DNA of 29,600 nt from Sedimentisphaera sp050251615 (GTDB taxonomy: Bacteria > Planctomycetota > Phycisphaerae > Sedimentisphaerales > Sedimentisphaeraceae). The notes beneath the pieces are model-generated. The model made no database searches. It worked only from the letters and a program-made list of their open reading frames with translations, and was not told the origin of the DNA. Every line of letters begins with the position of its first letter. Position 1 is the stretch's first letter. Made by a program: the position numbers and the translations under genes. Positions 13,686 through 21,729 of this stretch are shown here, one piece after another. The stretch lies in the NCBI GenBank assembly GCA_050251615.1, contig JBFWMM010000035.1, positions 1 through 29,600 of the forward strand. The letters run 5' to 3'.

Positions 13686-15356
13686 ATGCAGGTTAAATTT
13701 ACCCATCATCACGAGACCGTTTCCATAGAAGCTGGGCAAACGATACTCGATGCTGCCCGCCTGGCGGACGTAAACATAACCGCACAATGCGGCGGCAACA
13801 GAAAATGCGCCAGATGCACCATACGGCTTATCAGCGGAGAAGCAATCGTTACCGAGGAGGAAAAGCGCCTTCTCGGCGATAAAAAGCTTGCCTCCGGCAT
13901 CAGGCTGGCCTGTTGCGCCGTGCCGCTGAGCGATGTTGTGGTTGACGCGGAGGTAAGCAAGAGCAAGGCGGCCATCCTTACTACCTCCATAATAAACGAC
14001 TATAAACTCAATCCCTTGCTAACAAAGCGCCATTCTGCACAAGACGACACAACGACCGTATCAGACGGCCGCGGCCCTTTCGCAAAAGAGGCGGGCGATA
14101 CAACCGCCCTTCTCTACGGCATATGCATTGACATAGGCACGACAACCGTCGCCGTGAAGCTTGTGGATGTAAACACTGGCGAAACGATTGACGTATGCTC
14201 GGAGATGAACCGGCAGAAAGCTTTCGGCGCGGACGTACTTAACAGAATCGGCTTCAGCTGGGAGAGTGAAAAGAATATGCGCCTGGTCTCTTCGACAATT
14301 AGAAAACAGATCGATTCAATGATCGGCGAAATGCTCGGTGAACGCAACATAACACCATCCAATGTTTACGCTGTCGTGATAGCCGGCAACACCGCTATGC
14401 TGCAACTACTCGCGCAGATTGACTGCTCACGGCTCGGAAAAATGCCTTTTGAGGCCGAGCTGAGCGGCGAGGTTGTTTTCAGCCCGCAGGAGCTTGAACT
14501 TACAAATACGCATGAAAAAGCAGAGGTGTTTCTGATGCCTATAATCGGCAGTTTTGTCGGTGGTGATACAACAAGTTGCGTTGTGGCATCGCAGATGCAC
14601 AAAGCCGAAGGAGTAACTGTGCTTGTGGACATAGGCACAAACGGCGAGATAGTGTTGAATACTGGCAAGCAGATGATTGCCTCGTCAACAGCCGCCGGCC
14701 CCGCGCTTGAGGGGGTAAGGATAGCATCAGGAATGCAGGCTGCCCCTGGAGCGATAGATAGATGCCGCTTCACAGGCACAGATATAGCAACAGGGACTAT
14801 CGGCCATCAGCCTGCGAAAGGCACCTGCGGTAGCGGTTTGATAGATGCAATCGCCGCTATGATTGATGCGGGCGTGCTTAACAAGCTTGGCAGCTTCACG
14901 GATAAACCCGAAGAGCTCCCCGAAGCCATCCAGAAACGAATCGTAAGAGACGGCAACAACCCGCGCTTTATTCTCGATTTCGACTCGGACATCGCAATCA
15001 CGCAGAGAGATGTGCGCGAGCTTCAGCTTGCCTGCGGGGCAATCAAGGCAGGGGTAACCATTCTGCTTAAACGCTTCGGATTGACTGCCGCGGATGTACG
15101 TCAGCTGCTCCTGGCAGGCGGCTTCGGCAGCTTCATAAACAAGGCAAGCGCATGCAAAGCGGGGCTGTTGCCGGTGTTGCCTGAGGAGAAAATCATCAGC
15201 ATCGGCAATGCCGCACTGGCCGGAGCGAAAAGGGTACTTCTGGATAAGGCAGCAAGACGGGAAGCAATTGATTTGAGCGGGGCTATTGAGCATTTTGAGC
15301 TGGCCACAAATCTTGACTTCCAGACAGAATTTGCAGAAGCGATGATTTATCCATAA
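13686..15356 (+). CDS. 2Fe-2S/ASKHA-domain protein, corrinoid-protein reductive activator-like
   Basis: 556 aa. Residues 1-90 are a plant-type ferredoxin domain with Cys35, Cys41 and Cys44 (CGGNRKCARC) and Cys76 or Cys77 as the fourth ligand. From about 143 onward is an ASKHA-type ATPase of the DUF4445/RACE family: GICIDIGTTTVAVKLVD, a second phosphate loop VLVDIGTNGEIVLN, IASSTAAGPALEG, CGSGLIDAIAAMIDAG and LLLAGGFGSF. Known relatives (RamA, RACE proteins) use ATP to reduce inactive Co(II) corrinoid to Co(I) on methyltransferase partners. No corrinoid protein or methyltransferase is in the window. AGAGGA precedes the ATG by 8 nt. The leader region carries the sigma54 promoter and hairpins. 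The function is probable at family level; the partner is unknown. Confidence 0.82.
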   Translation: MQVKFTHHHETVSIEAGQTILDAARLADVNITAQCGGNRKCARCTIRLISGEAIVTEEEKRLLGDKKLASGIRLACCAVPLSDVVVDAEVSKSKAAILTTSIINDYKLNPLLTKRHSAQDDTTTVSDGRGPFAKEAGDTTALLYGICIDIGTTTVAVKLVDVNTGETIDVCSEMNRQKAFGADVLNRIGFSWESEKNMRLVSSTIRKQIDSMIGEMLGERNITPSNVYAVVIAGNTAMLQLLAQIDCSRLGKMPFEAELSGEVVFSPQELELTNTHEKAEVFLMPIIGSFVGGDTTSCVVASQMHKAEGVTVLVDIGTNGEIVLNTGKQMIASSTAAGPALEGVRIASGMQAAPGAIDRCRFTGTDIATGTIGHQPAKGTCGSGLIDAIAAMIDAGVLNKLGSFTDKPEELPEAIQKRIVRDGNNPRFILDFDSDIAITQRDVRELQLACGAIKAGVTILLKRFGLTAADVRQLLLAGGFGSFINKASACKAGLLPVLPEEKIISIGNAALAGAKRVLLDKAARREAIDLSGAIEHFELATNLDFQTEFAEAMIYP

Positions 15357-15392
15357 AAATAACTTACGGCTTCATAAGCAGCCCGTTTTCGT

Positions 15393-15421
15393 TTGCAATA
15401 AGTCGAACTTCTCATTAGAAT
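15393..15421 (+). promoter_or_regulatory. Sigma70-type promoter of the lipoprotein/membrane pair
   Basis: TTGCAA and TAGAAT are 17 bp apart, with a predicted start near 15428, 24 nt before the lipoprotein ATG. Confidence 0.45.
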
Positions 15422-15451
15422 AGAGCCGTTATATGGTTGTTCAGGTATGAT

Positions 15452-15982
15452 ATGCTTAAAAGAATTTGTCTAACTGCTCTCCTTGCGGCTCTGCTGGCAT
15501 TGGCAGGCTGTGAAAATCATTATACGGTTGTAACAGAAACCGGCCTTACTGACTTGCCGCTGAGCAAGGCGCTTAAAAACGCCTCAAGCGAGCAGGAGCT
15601 GTGGCAGCTTTACAGCCTCGCGATAGACATTGACGACAAACAGAAGATAGAAAAATACATTGAGAAAAAGTACGGCTCGATAGTTCCCGCCTTGAAAGAA
15701 AGAGATTTTGATTCTTCTTCGGATTTTATCGAAGAACAGAATAAGCGGCGGACAGCTTACGTTAAAGGTCATAATCTGCCGGAAGAGATGCAGGCGATCA
15801 TACTTTCAGGCGGGTATGTCAAGGGAATGAGCAGAAATGAGTTCATAGCCAGCCGTGGCAAACCCGTGGAAGAAACCACTGTTACAGCAGACAACGGCAC
15901 AGAGTATGTCATCCTGAGAGAGGGTCTTTTCAGTAGCAGGAAGTTTTACTTTCTTGACAATAAATTGCAATTCTGGGATTGA
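15452..15982 (+). CDS. Putative lipoprotein of unknown function
   Basis: 176 aa from the ATG at 15452; a TTG 15 nt upstream is less likely because it has no SD, while CAGG precedes this ATG. The N-terminus is a lipoprotein signal (MLKRICLTALL, lipobox LALAGC), so it should be anchored in a membrane facing the periplasm. The mature part is charged, with a helical middle (DKQKIEKYIEKKYGS) and a short C-terminal beta region. The segment YVKGMSRNEFIASRGKPVE resembles the small BamE/SmpA-type repeat, in which a helix is followed by GxP, but the match is too weak to name. It is 11 nt before the next gene and probably co-transcribed. Confidence 0.7.
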   Translation: MLKRICLTALLAALLALAGCENHYTVVTETGLTDLPLSKALKNASSEQELWQLYSLAIDIDDKQKIEKYIEKKYGSIVPALKERDFDSSSDFIEEQNKRRTAYVKGHNLPEEMQAIILSGGYVKGMSRNEFIASRGKPVEETTVTADNGTEYVILREGLFSSRKFYFLDNKLQFWD

Positions 15983-15993
15983 TTGGATAAGTT

Positions 15994-16368
15994 ATGGATT
16001 TAGGACTACGCAATATCAGCAATATGATTGGATTACTTGCAAGGTTGGGAACGGCGGCGTTGATTATGCTTGTCGTTATGGTTGTGGCCGATCGCGGACT
16101 GCGTTTTGAAAATATGAGGGTAGCGGATGTTGTCCGTTTTATCTTTTTCCCGCTCGGGCTCGTAGTGGGCACCATTTTCGGATGGACGCGCCCCCTGCTC
16201 GGGGGAATAATCGCAGGCTTCTCGGCTGTGATGTACTTTACCCTCGCAATGATTCAATCCGGAAACATTCCTGTCGGCGAGACATACTTCGTATTCCCGA
16301 TTCCCGGTTTCCTGTTTCTTATCAAGGGAATCATAGACGCCGGTCTCAACAGAGCAAAAAAAGAATAG
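15994..16368 (+). CDS. Small integral membrane protein, unknown function
   Basis: 124 aa with about four hydrophobic segments: roughly residues 12-33, 43-63, 66-86 and 97-111. The end is a short basic tail, NRAKKE. GGATAA before the ATG is the SD, and the gap from the lipoprotein is 11 nt, so the two form an operon ending at the terminator at 16387. No domain family is recognised. Charge distribution does not suggest a transporter with conserved polar residues in helices. Confidence 0.7.
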   Translation: MDLGLRNISNMIGLLARLGTAALIMLVVMVVADRGLRFENMRVADVVRFIFFPLGLVVGTIFGWTRPLLGGIIAGFSAVMYFTLAMIQSGNIPVGETYFVFPIPGFLFLIKGIIDAGLNRAKKE

Positions 16369-16386
16369 CCGGCAAAATTTGGTATT

Positions 16387-16427
16387 AAAAAGAGAAATCG
16401 CTTTCACGGGCGGTTTTCTCTTTTTTT
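16387..16427. terminator. Bidirectional rho-independent terminator
   Basis: AAAAAGAGAAA-TCGC pairs with GCGG-TTTTCTCTTTTT around an 8-nt loop, with an A-tract on one side and a T-tract on the other. It lies between the convergent membrane-protein gene and the Nudix gene and can serve both. Confidence 0.7.
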
Positions 16428-16446
16428 GTTTTATACGTACGGCAAC

Positions 16447-17064
16447 TCAATCAAAATACGCGGTGCGGTCATCCTCACGCACCATCTCAAAGAACTGCCT
16501 GAGCTGTTGCTCTGTTGTGCGGGCCTTGGACAGTTCGGGGATCTCATCCTCTCCGAACCAGGCTATTTCAGATGTTTCATTGCTGGGTTTGGGCGAGCCG
16601 CCCGTTATTTCGCAGAGGAAAAAAAGCTTGTAGATATTGAACGGATAAGGTGGGAAATGGCCCTGCTTATCGCGGTCATATACAGCAAGCAACCTCTGCG
16701 CCTTCGCCTCATAGCCGGATTCCTCCCAAATTTCACGCTCCACATTCTCTGATGGTGTCATACCGTTGTCGCACCAGCCTCCGGGGAGCGTCCAGCGGCC
16801 ATCCTCAATTTCCTTGACCAGCAGCACTTTATCATCACGTATTATCACACCGCGGCAATCCACCTTCGGCGTGGGGTAGCCGGTATCCTGCTGAAGGATA
16901 TGCAGCGCTTCTTTTGCATCACATCCCGTGCAATCTGCCAGAATATCCGCGCATATCTCCTCTATATCCAGATGACGTTTCAGCTCATAATCATCCTTGG
17001 CAAAAGTCCTACCGGCCTGAGAAATCGTCTTAAGCTTGCGGACAACATCAAATAAATCCATCAT
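16447..17064 (-). CDS. Nudix hydrolase with N-terminal helical domain
   Basis: 205 aa. Residues 1-60 form the helical N-terminal domain seen in NUDIX_N-type hydrolases (DLFDVVRKLKTISQAG). The Nudix domain follows, starting PTPKVDCRGVIIRDDKVLLV. The Nudix box GGWCDNGMTPSENVEREIWE leads into ESGYE and keeps the REXXEE metal-binding core. The first Glu of the GX5E part is replaced by Met, a change I also associate with this subfamily. Likely substrates are nucleoside-diphosphate-linked compounds such as ADP-ribose, but this cannot be fixed from sequence. Its ATG overlaps the stop of the upstream radical SAM gene as ATGA, so translation is coupled. It is the last gene of the thyX operon. Confidence 0.85.
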   Translation of the reverse strand: MMDLFDVVRKLKTISQAGRTFAKDDYELKRHLDIEEICADILADCTGCDAKEALHILQQDTGYPTPKVDCRGVIIRDDKVLLVKEIEDGRWTLPGGWCDNGMTPSENVEREIWEESGYEAKAQRLLAVYDRDKQGHFPPYPFNIYKLFFLCEITGGSPKPSNETSEIAWFGEDEIPELSKARTTEQQLRQFFEMVREDDRTAYFD

Positions 17065-18908
17065 CTCTTCCTTCTCTTTCGGTAGTTCACAATTCTTTCA
17101 ATATCGCCGAGCAGTTTCATTTTGCGCTTTGAGGAAAGCAAGGGCGAAATCAGGCTCATATTTTCGGGCCGGTAGTACTGCAAAAGAGCCGCCTGCAATT
17201 TCTTCGCCGCATGCCCTTTCGGCACAAACAACTTATTGCCCGCCGCGTCCAACCCCGAAACATACATCGCTGTTGAAAGCGACAAAGGCGATGGCGTAAA
17301 ATCCTGCACCTGCTGCGGCATCCAGCCCCTCGAAACAAGATATTCTGTCAGCTCGATGGCCTCATCGGGCGAGCAGCCGGGATGTGCGCTGATAAAATAC
17401 GGGACAAGGTACTGCTCCTTGCCCGCTTTTGCGCTCTCGCGGACAAACTTCTCTTCAAACCGCACAAACTCGCTATACCCGGGCTTTCTCATAAACGAAA
17501 GCACCTTGTCGCTGTAATGCTCCGGCGCCACCTTCAAATGCCCGCCGGTAAACTCCGCGGCGAGTTTCCTGATATATTCATCGCTCTCGTTCGCCAGATC
17601 GTAGCGCACGCCTGAAGCGATAAATGCCTTGCGCCCTTTGTCCTGCCGCTTCCACTTTGCCACCTTGTCCATCAGCTCAAGCATTTTTGTATAGTCGGTT
17701 TTAAGCTGCGGGCACTTGCTCGGATACAGGCAGCTCTGCCTTGCGCAAATCTTTTTTCGCCCACACGACATCCCGTACATATTGGCCGTAGGGCCGCCGA
17801 AGTCCTGTATTGTGCCTTTGAAATCAGGGCGAGAGCTGAGCATTTCAATCTCATCCATAACGCTCTGAACACTTCTCGAACTGATCTCCTTGCCCTGATG
17901 AAAGTAAATAGAGCAGAATGAACATCCCCCGAAGCAGCCGCGGTGCGTGGTAACGCTGAATTTTACCGGCTCAAGCGCCGGCACTTCCCCCTGCTTCGTG
18001 AAATCAGGATGAACCTCACGCGTGAAAGTGAGCGCGTAAAGCTCGTCCATCTCGGCTGTGCTGAGAGGCCGCGCAGGCGGCTCCATAAGCACTCTCCCCG
18101 CGCCCTGATCCTGTAAGACAGGCAGCGCGCCGGGCATACACTGCTTTTCGTAGTCGAGATGTGCCTGCATAAAGAGCTTCTCATCTGCTTCAATATCGGC
18201 AAGAGAAGCAATCTCTGCGTATCTCTCGGGAAGAGGCATATCCTTTCGTATCACGACAGCAGTACCATCTATTCCCGTAAGCTCGCGGGTAGAGGCGCCC
18301 TCATCGAGCCGTTTTGCGATTTCTGCAATCGCAAGCTCACCCATTCCGTGAACGAGAATATCCGCCTTCGCATCGACAAGCACACTTCGTTTGATTTTGT
18401 CCTCGACATAATCGTAATGCGCCATACGCCTCAACGATGCTTCGAGCCCGCCGAGCACAATCGGCACGTCCTTATACGCCTCTCTCGCTCTGGCACTGTA
18501 TGTCAGCAGGGGCTTGACCGGCCGGCGTCCTGTTTCACCCTCCGGAGAATAGACATCACGCTTGCGTTTATGCCCCATGGAGGCGTAGTCGTTGAGCCGG
18601 CTGTCAACGGCGCCGGAAGTGATCGCCCAGAACAAACGCGGCCGCCCTATTTCGCAAAACGCATCGGCGCTTTTCCAGTCCGGCTGTGAAAGCACGGCAA
18701 CCTTATACCCGAGATGTTCAAGCCAGCGGCCTATGAGCGCAACGCCGAATGTGGGGTGGTCGATGTATGCATCGCCTGTAACGATGACAATATCAGGGGC
18801 CTCCCAGCCTCGCCGTCTGATGTCTTCAGCGCATATCGGCAGGAATAAATCCCTGCTTAGCTGTTTTGCCTTCGGACTCGCACCACGGTTTTTTTGTCTT
18901 GCACTCAA
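17061..18908 (-). CDS. YgiQ-family radical SAM protein
   Basis: 615 aa, matching the YgiQ/UPF0313 family in length and order. The N-terminal cobalamin-binding-like region has DIVIVTGDAYIDHPTFGVAL and IVLGGLEASLRRMAHYDYVE. The radical SAM motif CFGGCSFC lies in THRGCFGGCSFCSIYFHQG. The family-typical region AFIASGVRYDLA and the end QVQDFTPSPLSLSTAMY follow. A second Cys cluster (CGRKKICARQSCLYPSKC) is a family feature. The reaction is unknown for the family. The start is TTG at 18908, five nt after the thyX stop, with GACGAGA ahead of it. It overlaps the Nudix gene by 4 nt. Confidence 0.9.
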   Translation of the reverse strand: MSARQKNRGASPKAKQLSRDLFLPICAEDIRRRGWEAPDIVIVTGDAYIDHPTFGVALIGRWLEHLGYKVAVLSQPDWKSADAFCEIGRPRLFWAITSGAVDSRLNDYASMGHKRKRDVYSPEGETGRRPVKPLLTYSARAREAYKDVPIVLGGLEASLRRMAHYDYVEDKIKRSVLVDAKADILVHGMGELAIAEIAKRLDEGASTRELTGIDGTAVVIRKDMPLPERYAEIASLADIEADEKLFMQAHLDYEKQCMPGALPVLQDQGAGRVLMEPPARPLSTAEMDELYALTFTREVHPDFTKQGEVPALEPVKFSVTTHRGCFGGCSFCSIYFHQGKEISSRSVQSVMDEIEMLSSRPDFKGTIQDFGGPTANMYGMSCGRKKICARQSCLYPSKCPQLKTDYTKMLELMDKVAKWKRQDKGRKAFIASGVRYDLANESDEYIRKLAAEFTGGHLKVAPEHYSDKVLSFMRKPGYSEFVRFEEKFVRESAKAGKEQYLVPYFISAHPGCSPDEAIELTEYLVSRGWMPQQVQDFTPSPLSLSTAMYVSGLDAAGNKLFVPKGHAAKKLQAALLQYYRPENMSLISPLLSSKRKMKLLGDIERIVNYRKRRKR

Positions 18909-18913
18909 TCTCG

Positions 18914-19513
18914 TCAGCTTTCGTTATTAACCACGCCATCGAGATCGGCAAAGCATGCGGGCGCATGTTCGCGCAGGACGTTGAATATCTCAACGCAAGC
19001 CTGCCGAATCTCCCACTGAGCCCTGTGGCTCGTGCGCAGGTGGATAACATGCCGCCATTCTCTGAAATTGCCGGAAACTACGACCTCCGAACAGCAGGCA
19101 TTAGGCAGGACAAATCTCGCGTCCTCGCGCTTTACGCCTCTGCCCCTCCATTTGAGGTACATATCCTTTATTGCGGCCATATCGGCGTGGAAGTCTTCAA
19201 CAAATTCCTCCGGCAGGCTCTCCGGCACCACGTACTCGAAACCGCCCTCTTCCACGTACCTCTGGGACTGCTGCGAAAAAGATAGAAGCCTGTGCCTTAC
19301 GAGCTGATGTGTCATTGCTCTGGAGCAGCCTTTTATCCGGAACGTGGCCGAGGCGTGTTCCAAAACGCTCTCATGACCGGATCTGATTATGCGGCTGATA
19401 AAGGTCTCTGCGGAATCCGCGTTGACCTTGTCAAAACTCAAATAGCAGGTCCTGCCGGCCTGTTCTATAACCGATTGCGCATCGGGTGTTATTGCAAGTA
19501 ATGTAATTTTCAT
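18914..19513 (-). CDS. thyX: FAD-dependent thymidylate synthase
   Basis: 199 aa. The ThyX signature RHR-x7-S is Arg73-His74-Arg75 to Ser83 in RHRLLSFSQQSQRY. HESVLEHASATFRI (the FAD-site His region) and the C-terminal RTSHRAQWEIRQ are also typical. The enzyme makes dTMP from dUMP with methylenetetrahydrofolate and FAD/NADPH, the alternative to ThyA. The start is firm: AGGAG lies 7 nt before the ATG. It leads an operon with the YgiQ-type and Nudix genes and is divergent from the flavin reductase gene. Confidence 0.95.
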   Translation of the reverse strand: MKITLLAITPDAQSVIEQAGRTCYLSFDKVNADSAETFISRIIRSGHESVLEHASATFRIKGCSRAMTHQLVRHRLLSFSQQSQRYVEEGGFEYVVPESLPEEFVEDFHADMAAIKDMYLKWRGRGVKREDARFVLPNACCSEVVVSGNFREWRHVIHLRTSHRAQWEIRQACVEIFNVLREHAPACFADLDGVVNNES

Positions 19514-19542
19514 AGTAAAACTCCTGTAATATGTTTGCTCTT

Positions 19543-19570
19543 ATGATAAGCACAGAGCCCGTCAAGTAAA
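19543..19570 (-). promoter_or_regulatory. Promoter of the thyX operon
   Basis: Reading leftwards, TTTACT (19570-19565) and TATCAT (19548-19543) are 16 bp apart, placing the start near 19536, about 23 nt before the thyX ATG. Confidence 0.45.
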
Positions 19571-19588
19571 GTAATCGCTGACGAACGC

Positions 19589-19617
19589 TTTACAAAACCC
19601 TATCATTTTAGTATAAT
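19589..19617 (+). promoter_or_regulatory. Sigma70 promoter of the 2Fe-2S flavin reductase gene
   Basis: TTTACA and TATAAT are 17 bp apart, with a predicted start near 19624, 43 nt before the ATG. It is back-to-back with the thyX promoter. Confidence 0.6.
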
Positions 19618-19666
19618 TTCTTTGCACGGAGAAGTTATTCAGTGAAATGGAAGAATAAGGTGAAAT

Positions 19667-20671
19667 ATGAGCGTCAAAGTTACAATCAAAGACACAAAGC
19701 AGGTGAATGCCGAAGTCGGCGAGTTTCTGCGTGAGGTCCTTCTTGCAAACGGGATAGACATCGGCATCTGCGGCGGAAACGGGCACTGCGGGAGATGCAA
19801 AGTCAAAACAGACTCTTCGAGTCCGGTTACTGCTGAAGAGCGGGAATACTTTTCCGCAGAGGAGCTTTCCGCGGGTTGGCGGCTTGCCTGTCAAGTACTA
19901 CTGAAAGAAGATACGAGTGTGGAACTCGACCCTTCATTTGAACCCGTCGGAAAATTCAGCGCAAAATGCGAGAAGATTACAAAGCTCACTGATGACATAA
20001 ATCTTTTCAGCTTTGCCCTGACCGGAAACAATAAACTGCATTTCGTACCAGGCCAGTATATCGTACTTACAGCGCCGGTTTTTGAAGAGAGCACGGAACC
20101 GGTTCAAAGAGCGTTTTCACTCGCATCGAGCTCCCTTGATGAACACCACTTTAATTTATTAATTCGCAAAAACCCCAACGGTATTTGCACAAACTACCTT
20201 TTCAACTTCCTGCAATTGGGCGAAGAGCTTGCTTTTCGGGGGCCCATAGGCGATTTCGCCCTCACTTCAAGCGATAAGCCGGCAATAATGGTCGCCGGAG
20301 GCTCAGGGCTCAGCGCCATCAGAAGCCTGCTGTTCCAGTTGAAAAGCCGGCGCGATGAGCGTAAAACATTCCTGTTTTTTGGCGCACAAACCGAACAACA
20401 ACTGTACCTGATTGATGAATTGAAGCAACTTGAAACAGATCTGCCAAATTTCAAATTCATACCGGTTGTACAAAACCCGAGTTCGTCATGGAAAGGAGAA
20501 AGAGGGCTCGTAACAGATGCTGTTCACCGCTATTTCGACAGTCTTAGCGATACCGAAGCGTTTCTTTGCGGCAGCCCCGGAATGTTGAAAGCTTGCCTTG
20601 ATGTACTCAAAAAATTCGGGCTTACAGATAGCAATATCCATTTCGATGCGTTCGGAAAAATGGAGACATAG
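19667..20671 (+). CDS. NqrF-like 2Fe-2S/FAD/NAD(P)H oxidoreductase without membrane anchor
   Basis: 334 aa. The N-terminal ferredoxin domain ligates a 2Fe-2S cluster through Cys35, Cys41, Cys44 (CGGNGHCGRC) and Cys75. A flavin-binding barrel follows, with PGQYIVL and RAFSLASS as the RxYS-type FAD motif. The NAD(P)-binding domain has MVAGGSGLSAIRSLL and ends with FLCGSPGML. Architecture matches NqrF or the reductase subunits of oxygenases. NqrF has an N-terminal membrane helix and is about 400 aa; both are absent here, so this is a soluble electron-transfer reductase. No oxygenase or Nqr genes are nearby. Its ferredoxin domain resembles that of the ASKHA protein, so supplying electrons to corrinoid activation is one possibility. 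TAAGGTGAAAT before the ATG holds the SD. Confidence 0.85.
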   Translation: MSVKVTIKDTKQVNAEVGEFLREVLLANGIDIGICGGNGHCGRCKVKTDSSSPVTAEEREYFSAEELSAGWRLACQVLLKEDTSVELDPSFEPVGKFSAKCEKITKLTDDINLFSFALTGNNKLHFVPGQYIVLTAPVFEESTEPVQRAFSLASSSLDEHHFNLLIRKNPNGICTNYLFNFLQLGEELAFRGPIGDFALTSSDKPAIMVAGGSGLSAIRSLLFQLKSRRDERKTFLFFGAQTEQQLYLIDELKQLETDLPNFKFIPVVQNPSSSWKGERGLVTDAVHRYFDSLSDTEAFLCGSPGMLKACLDVLKKFGLTDSNIHFDAFGKMET

Positions 20672-20672
20672 T

Positions 20673-21584
20673 TTGAGCAACTCCGCGCCAACAGAAGATT
20701 TCCTCACTTACCTTGAGCGCGAAAAAAACTATTCGCACCTCACAACAGAAGCATACGGCAAAGACCTTACCGCCTTCACCGCGTACTGTGAAAGCGAGCT
20801 GGAGAAAAATGTTTTGCAGGTGCGTTCGGAAGACATCAAGGCGTATCTGGCGATATGCAACATTGAGGGCTTGAGCAAGAAAACAATTTCCAGACGTGTA
20901 TCAAGCTTGCGAAGTTTTTATAAGTATCTGCTTCGCCGCGGACAAATACGCGCCAACCCCCTCACGGGCATCCGCTCGCCGAAACAGGACAAAAAGCTGC
21001 CGCGCTTTTTTACAAACAACGAGATGGATGCTCTGCTCAACGAACAGGATCTCTCAACATGGCTCGGCGCTCGCGACAAAGCTATCCTCGAAACGCTTTA
21101 CGGAGGCGGCCTGCGCGTAAGCGAGCTGGTCGGCCTTGATACGGCGAGCCTTGACGCGGCGCACGCGATAGTGCGCGTGGTCGGCAAAGGCAATCGCGAG
21201 CGGCTTTGCCCGATAGGTGAAGATGCGGTAAAAGCAATTTCCGCATACAGAGAGCTTGCCTCGCGGCACTTCCTCGAAAGCCGCGTCATCCCCGACGGTA
21301 GCGCCCTCTTTCTCAATAAAAACGGGCACAGACTCAGCGCAGGCGGCATCCGCAGACTTCTCAAAAAGTATCTGATTAAAGGTGGGCTCGACAGCGACGC
21401 CAGCCCGCATACGCTACGCCACAGCTTCGCCACCGGCCTTCTCAACAACGACGCAGACCTCAGAAGCGTGCAGGAATTGCTCGGGCACAAGTCCATCGCG
21501 GCAACGCAGGTTTACACACACCTGACCACAAAACGCATCAAAGAGGTCTATAAAAAAGCGCACCCGCGCGACAAACTCGATTAA
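20673..21584 (+). CDS. XerC/XerD-family tyrosine recombinase
   Basis: 303 aa from TTG at 20673, the usual Xer length; GGAG lies 8 nt before it. An ATG further upstream would overlap the previous gene by 76 nt and add a non-family tail. The N-terminal SAM-like domain (residues 5-90, FLTYLEREKNYSHLTTEAY) is followed by the catalytic domain. Catalytic residues are complete: Arg148 (GGGLRVSEL), Lys172 (GKGNRER), His246 and Arg249 (PHTLRHSFATGLL), His272 (LLGHKS) and nucleophile Tyr281 (QVYTHLT). XerC and XerD resolve chromosome dimers at dif with FtsK. The close match to the canonical form suggests the housekeeping enzyme rather than a phage integrase. C versus D cannot be decided. The TTG is 1 nt after the reductase stop. 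Confidence 0.9.
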   Translation: MSNSAPTEDFLTYLEREKNYSHLTTEAYGKDLTAFTAYCESELEKNVLQVRSEDIKAYLAICNIEGLSKKTISRRVSSLRSFYKYLLRRGQIRANPLTGIRSPKQDKKLPRFFTNNEMDALLNEQDLSTWLGARDKAILETLYGGGLRVSELVGLDTASLDAAHAIVRVVGKGNRERLCPIGEDAVKAISAYRELASRHFLESRVIPDGSALFLNKNGHRLSAGGIRRLLKKYLIKGGLDSDASPHTLRHSFATGLLNNDADLRSVQELLGHKSIAATQVYTHLTTKRIKEVYKKAHPRDKLD

Positions 21585-21630
21585 CAGGCGACCGCGAAGC
21601 GGAAAAACTCCATTCTTCGAGGTTAATTAC

Positions 21631-21658
21631 TTGCAAGAAACTACTACAGCGTTATAAT
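21631..21658 (+). promoter_or_regulatory. Sigma70 promoter of the HTH/OmpA pair
   Basis: TTGCAA and TATAAT are 16 bp apart, with a start near 21665, giving a leader of about 65 nt. The leader holds repeated GCGTT/AACG words but no clear strong hairpin. Confidence 0.55.
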
Positions 21659-21729
21659 TCGTAAGACTGCGCTAACGTTTGCGTTTGGCAATGCGTTGTT
21701 TTTTACATGATATTGATTAGGAACTCATA

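Noticed and set aside
14727..15293. Minus-strand frame of 188 codons
   Set aside because: It is antisense to the ASKHA gene and has no family features.
20598..20672. Earlier ATG start for the Xer recombinase
   Set aside because: It would overlap the reductase gene by 74-76 nt and add a tail foreign to the family. TTG at 20673 has a proper SD and gives the usual length.
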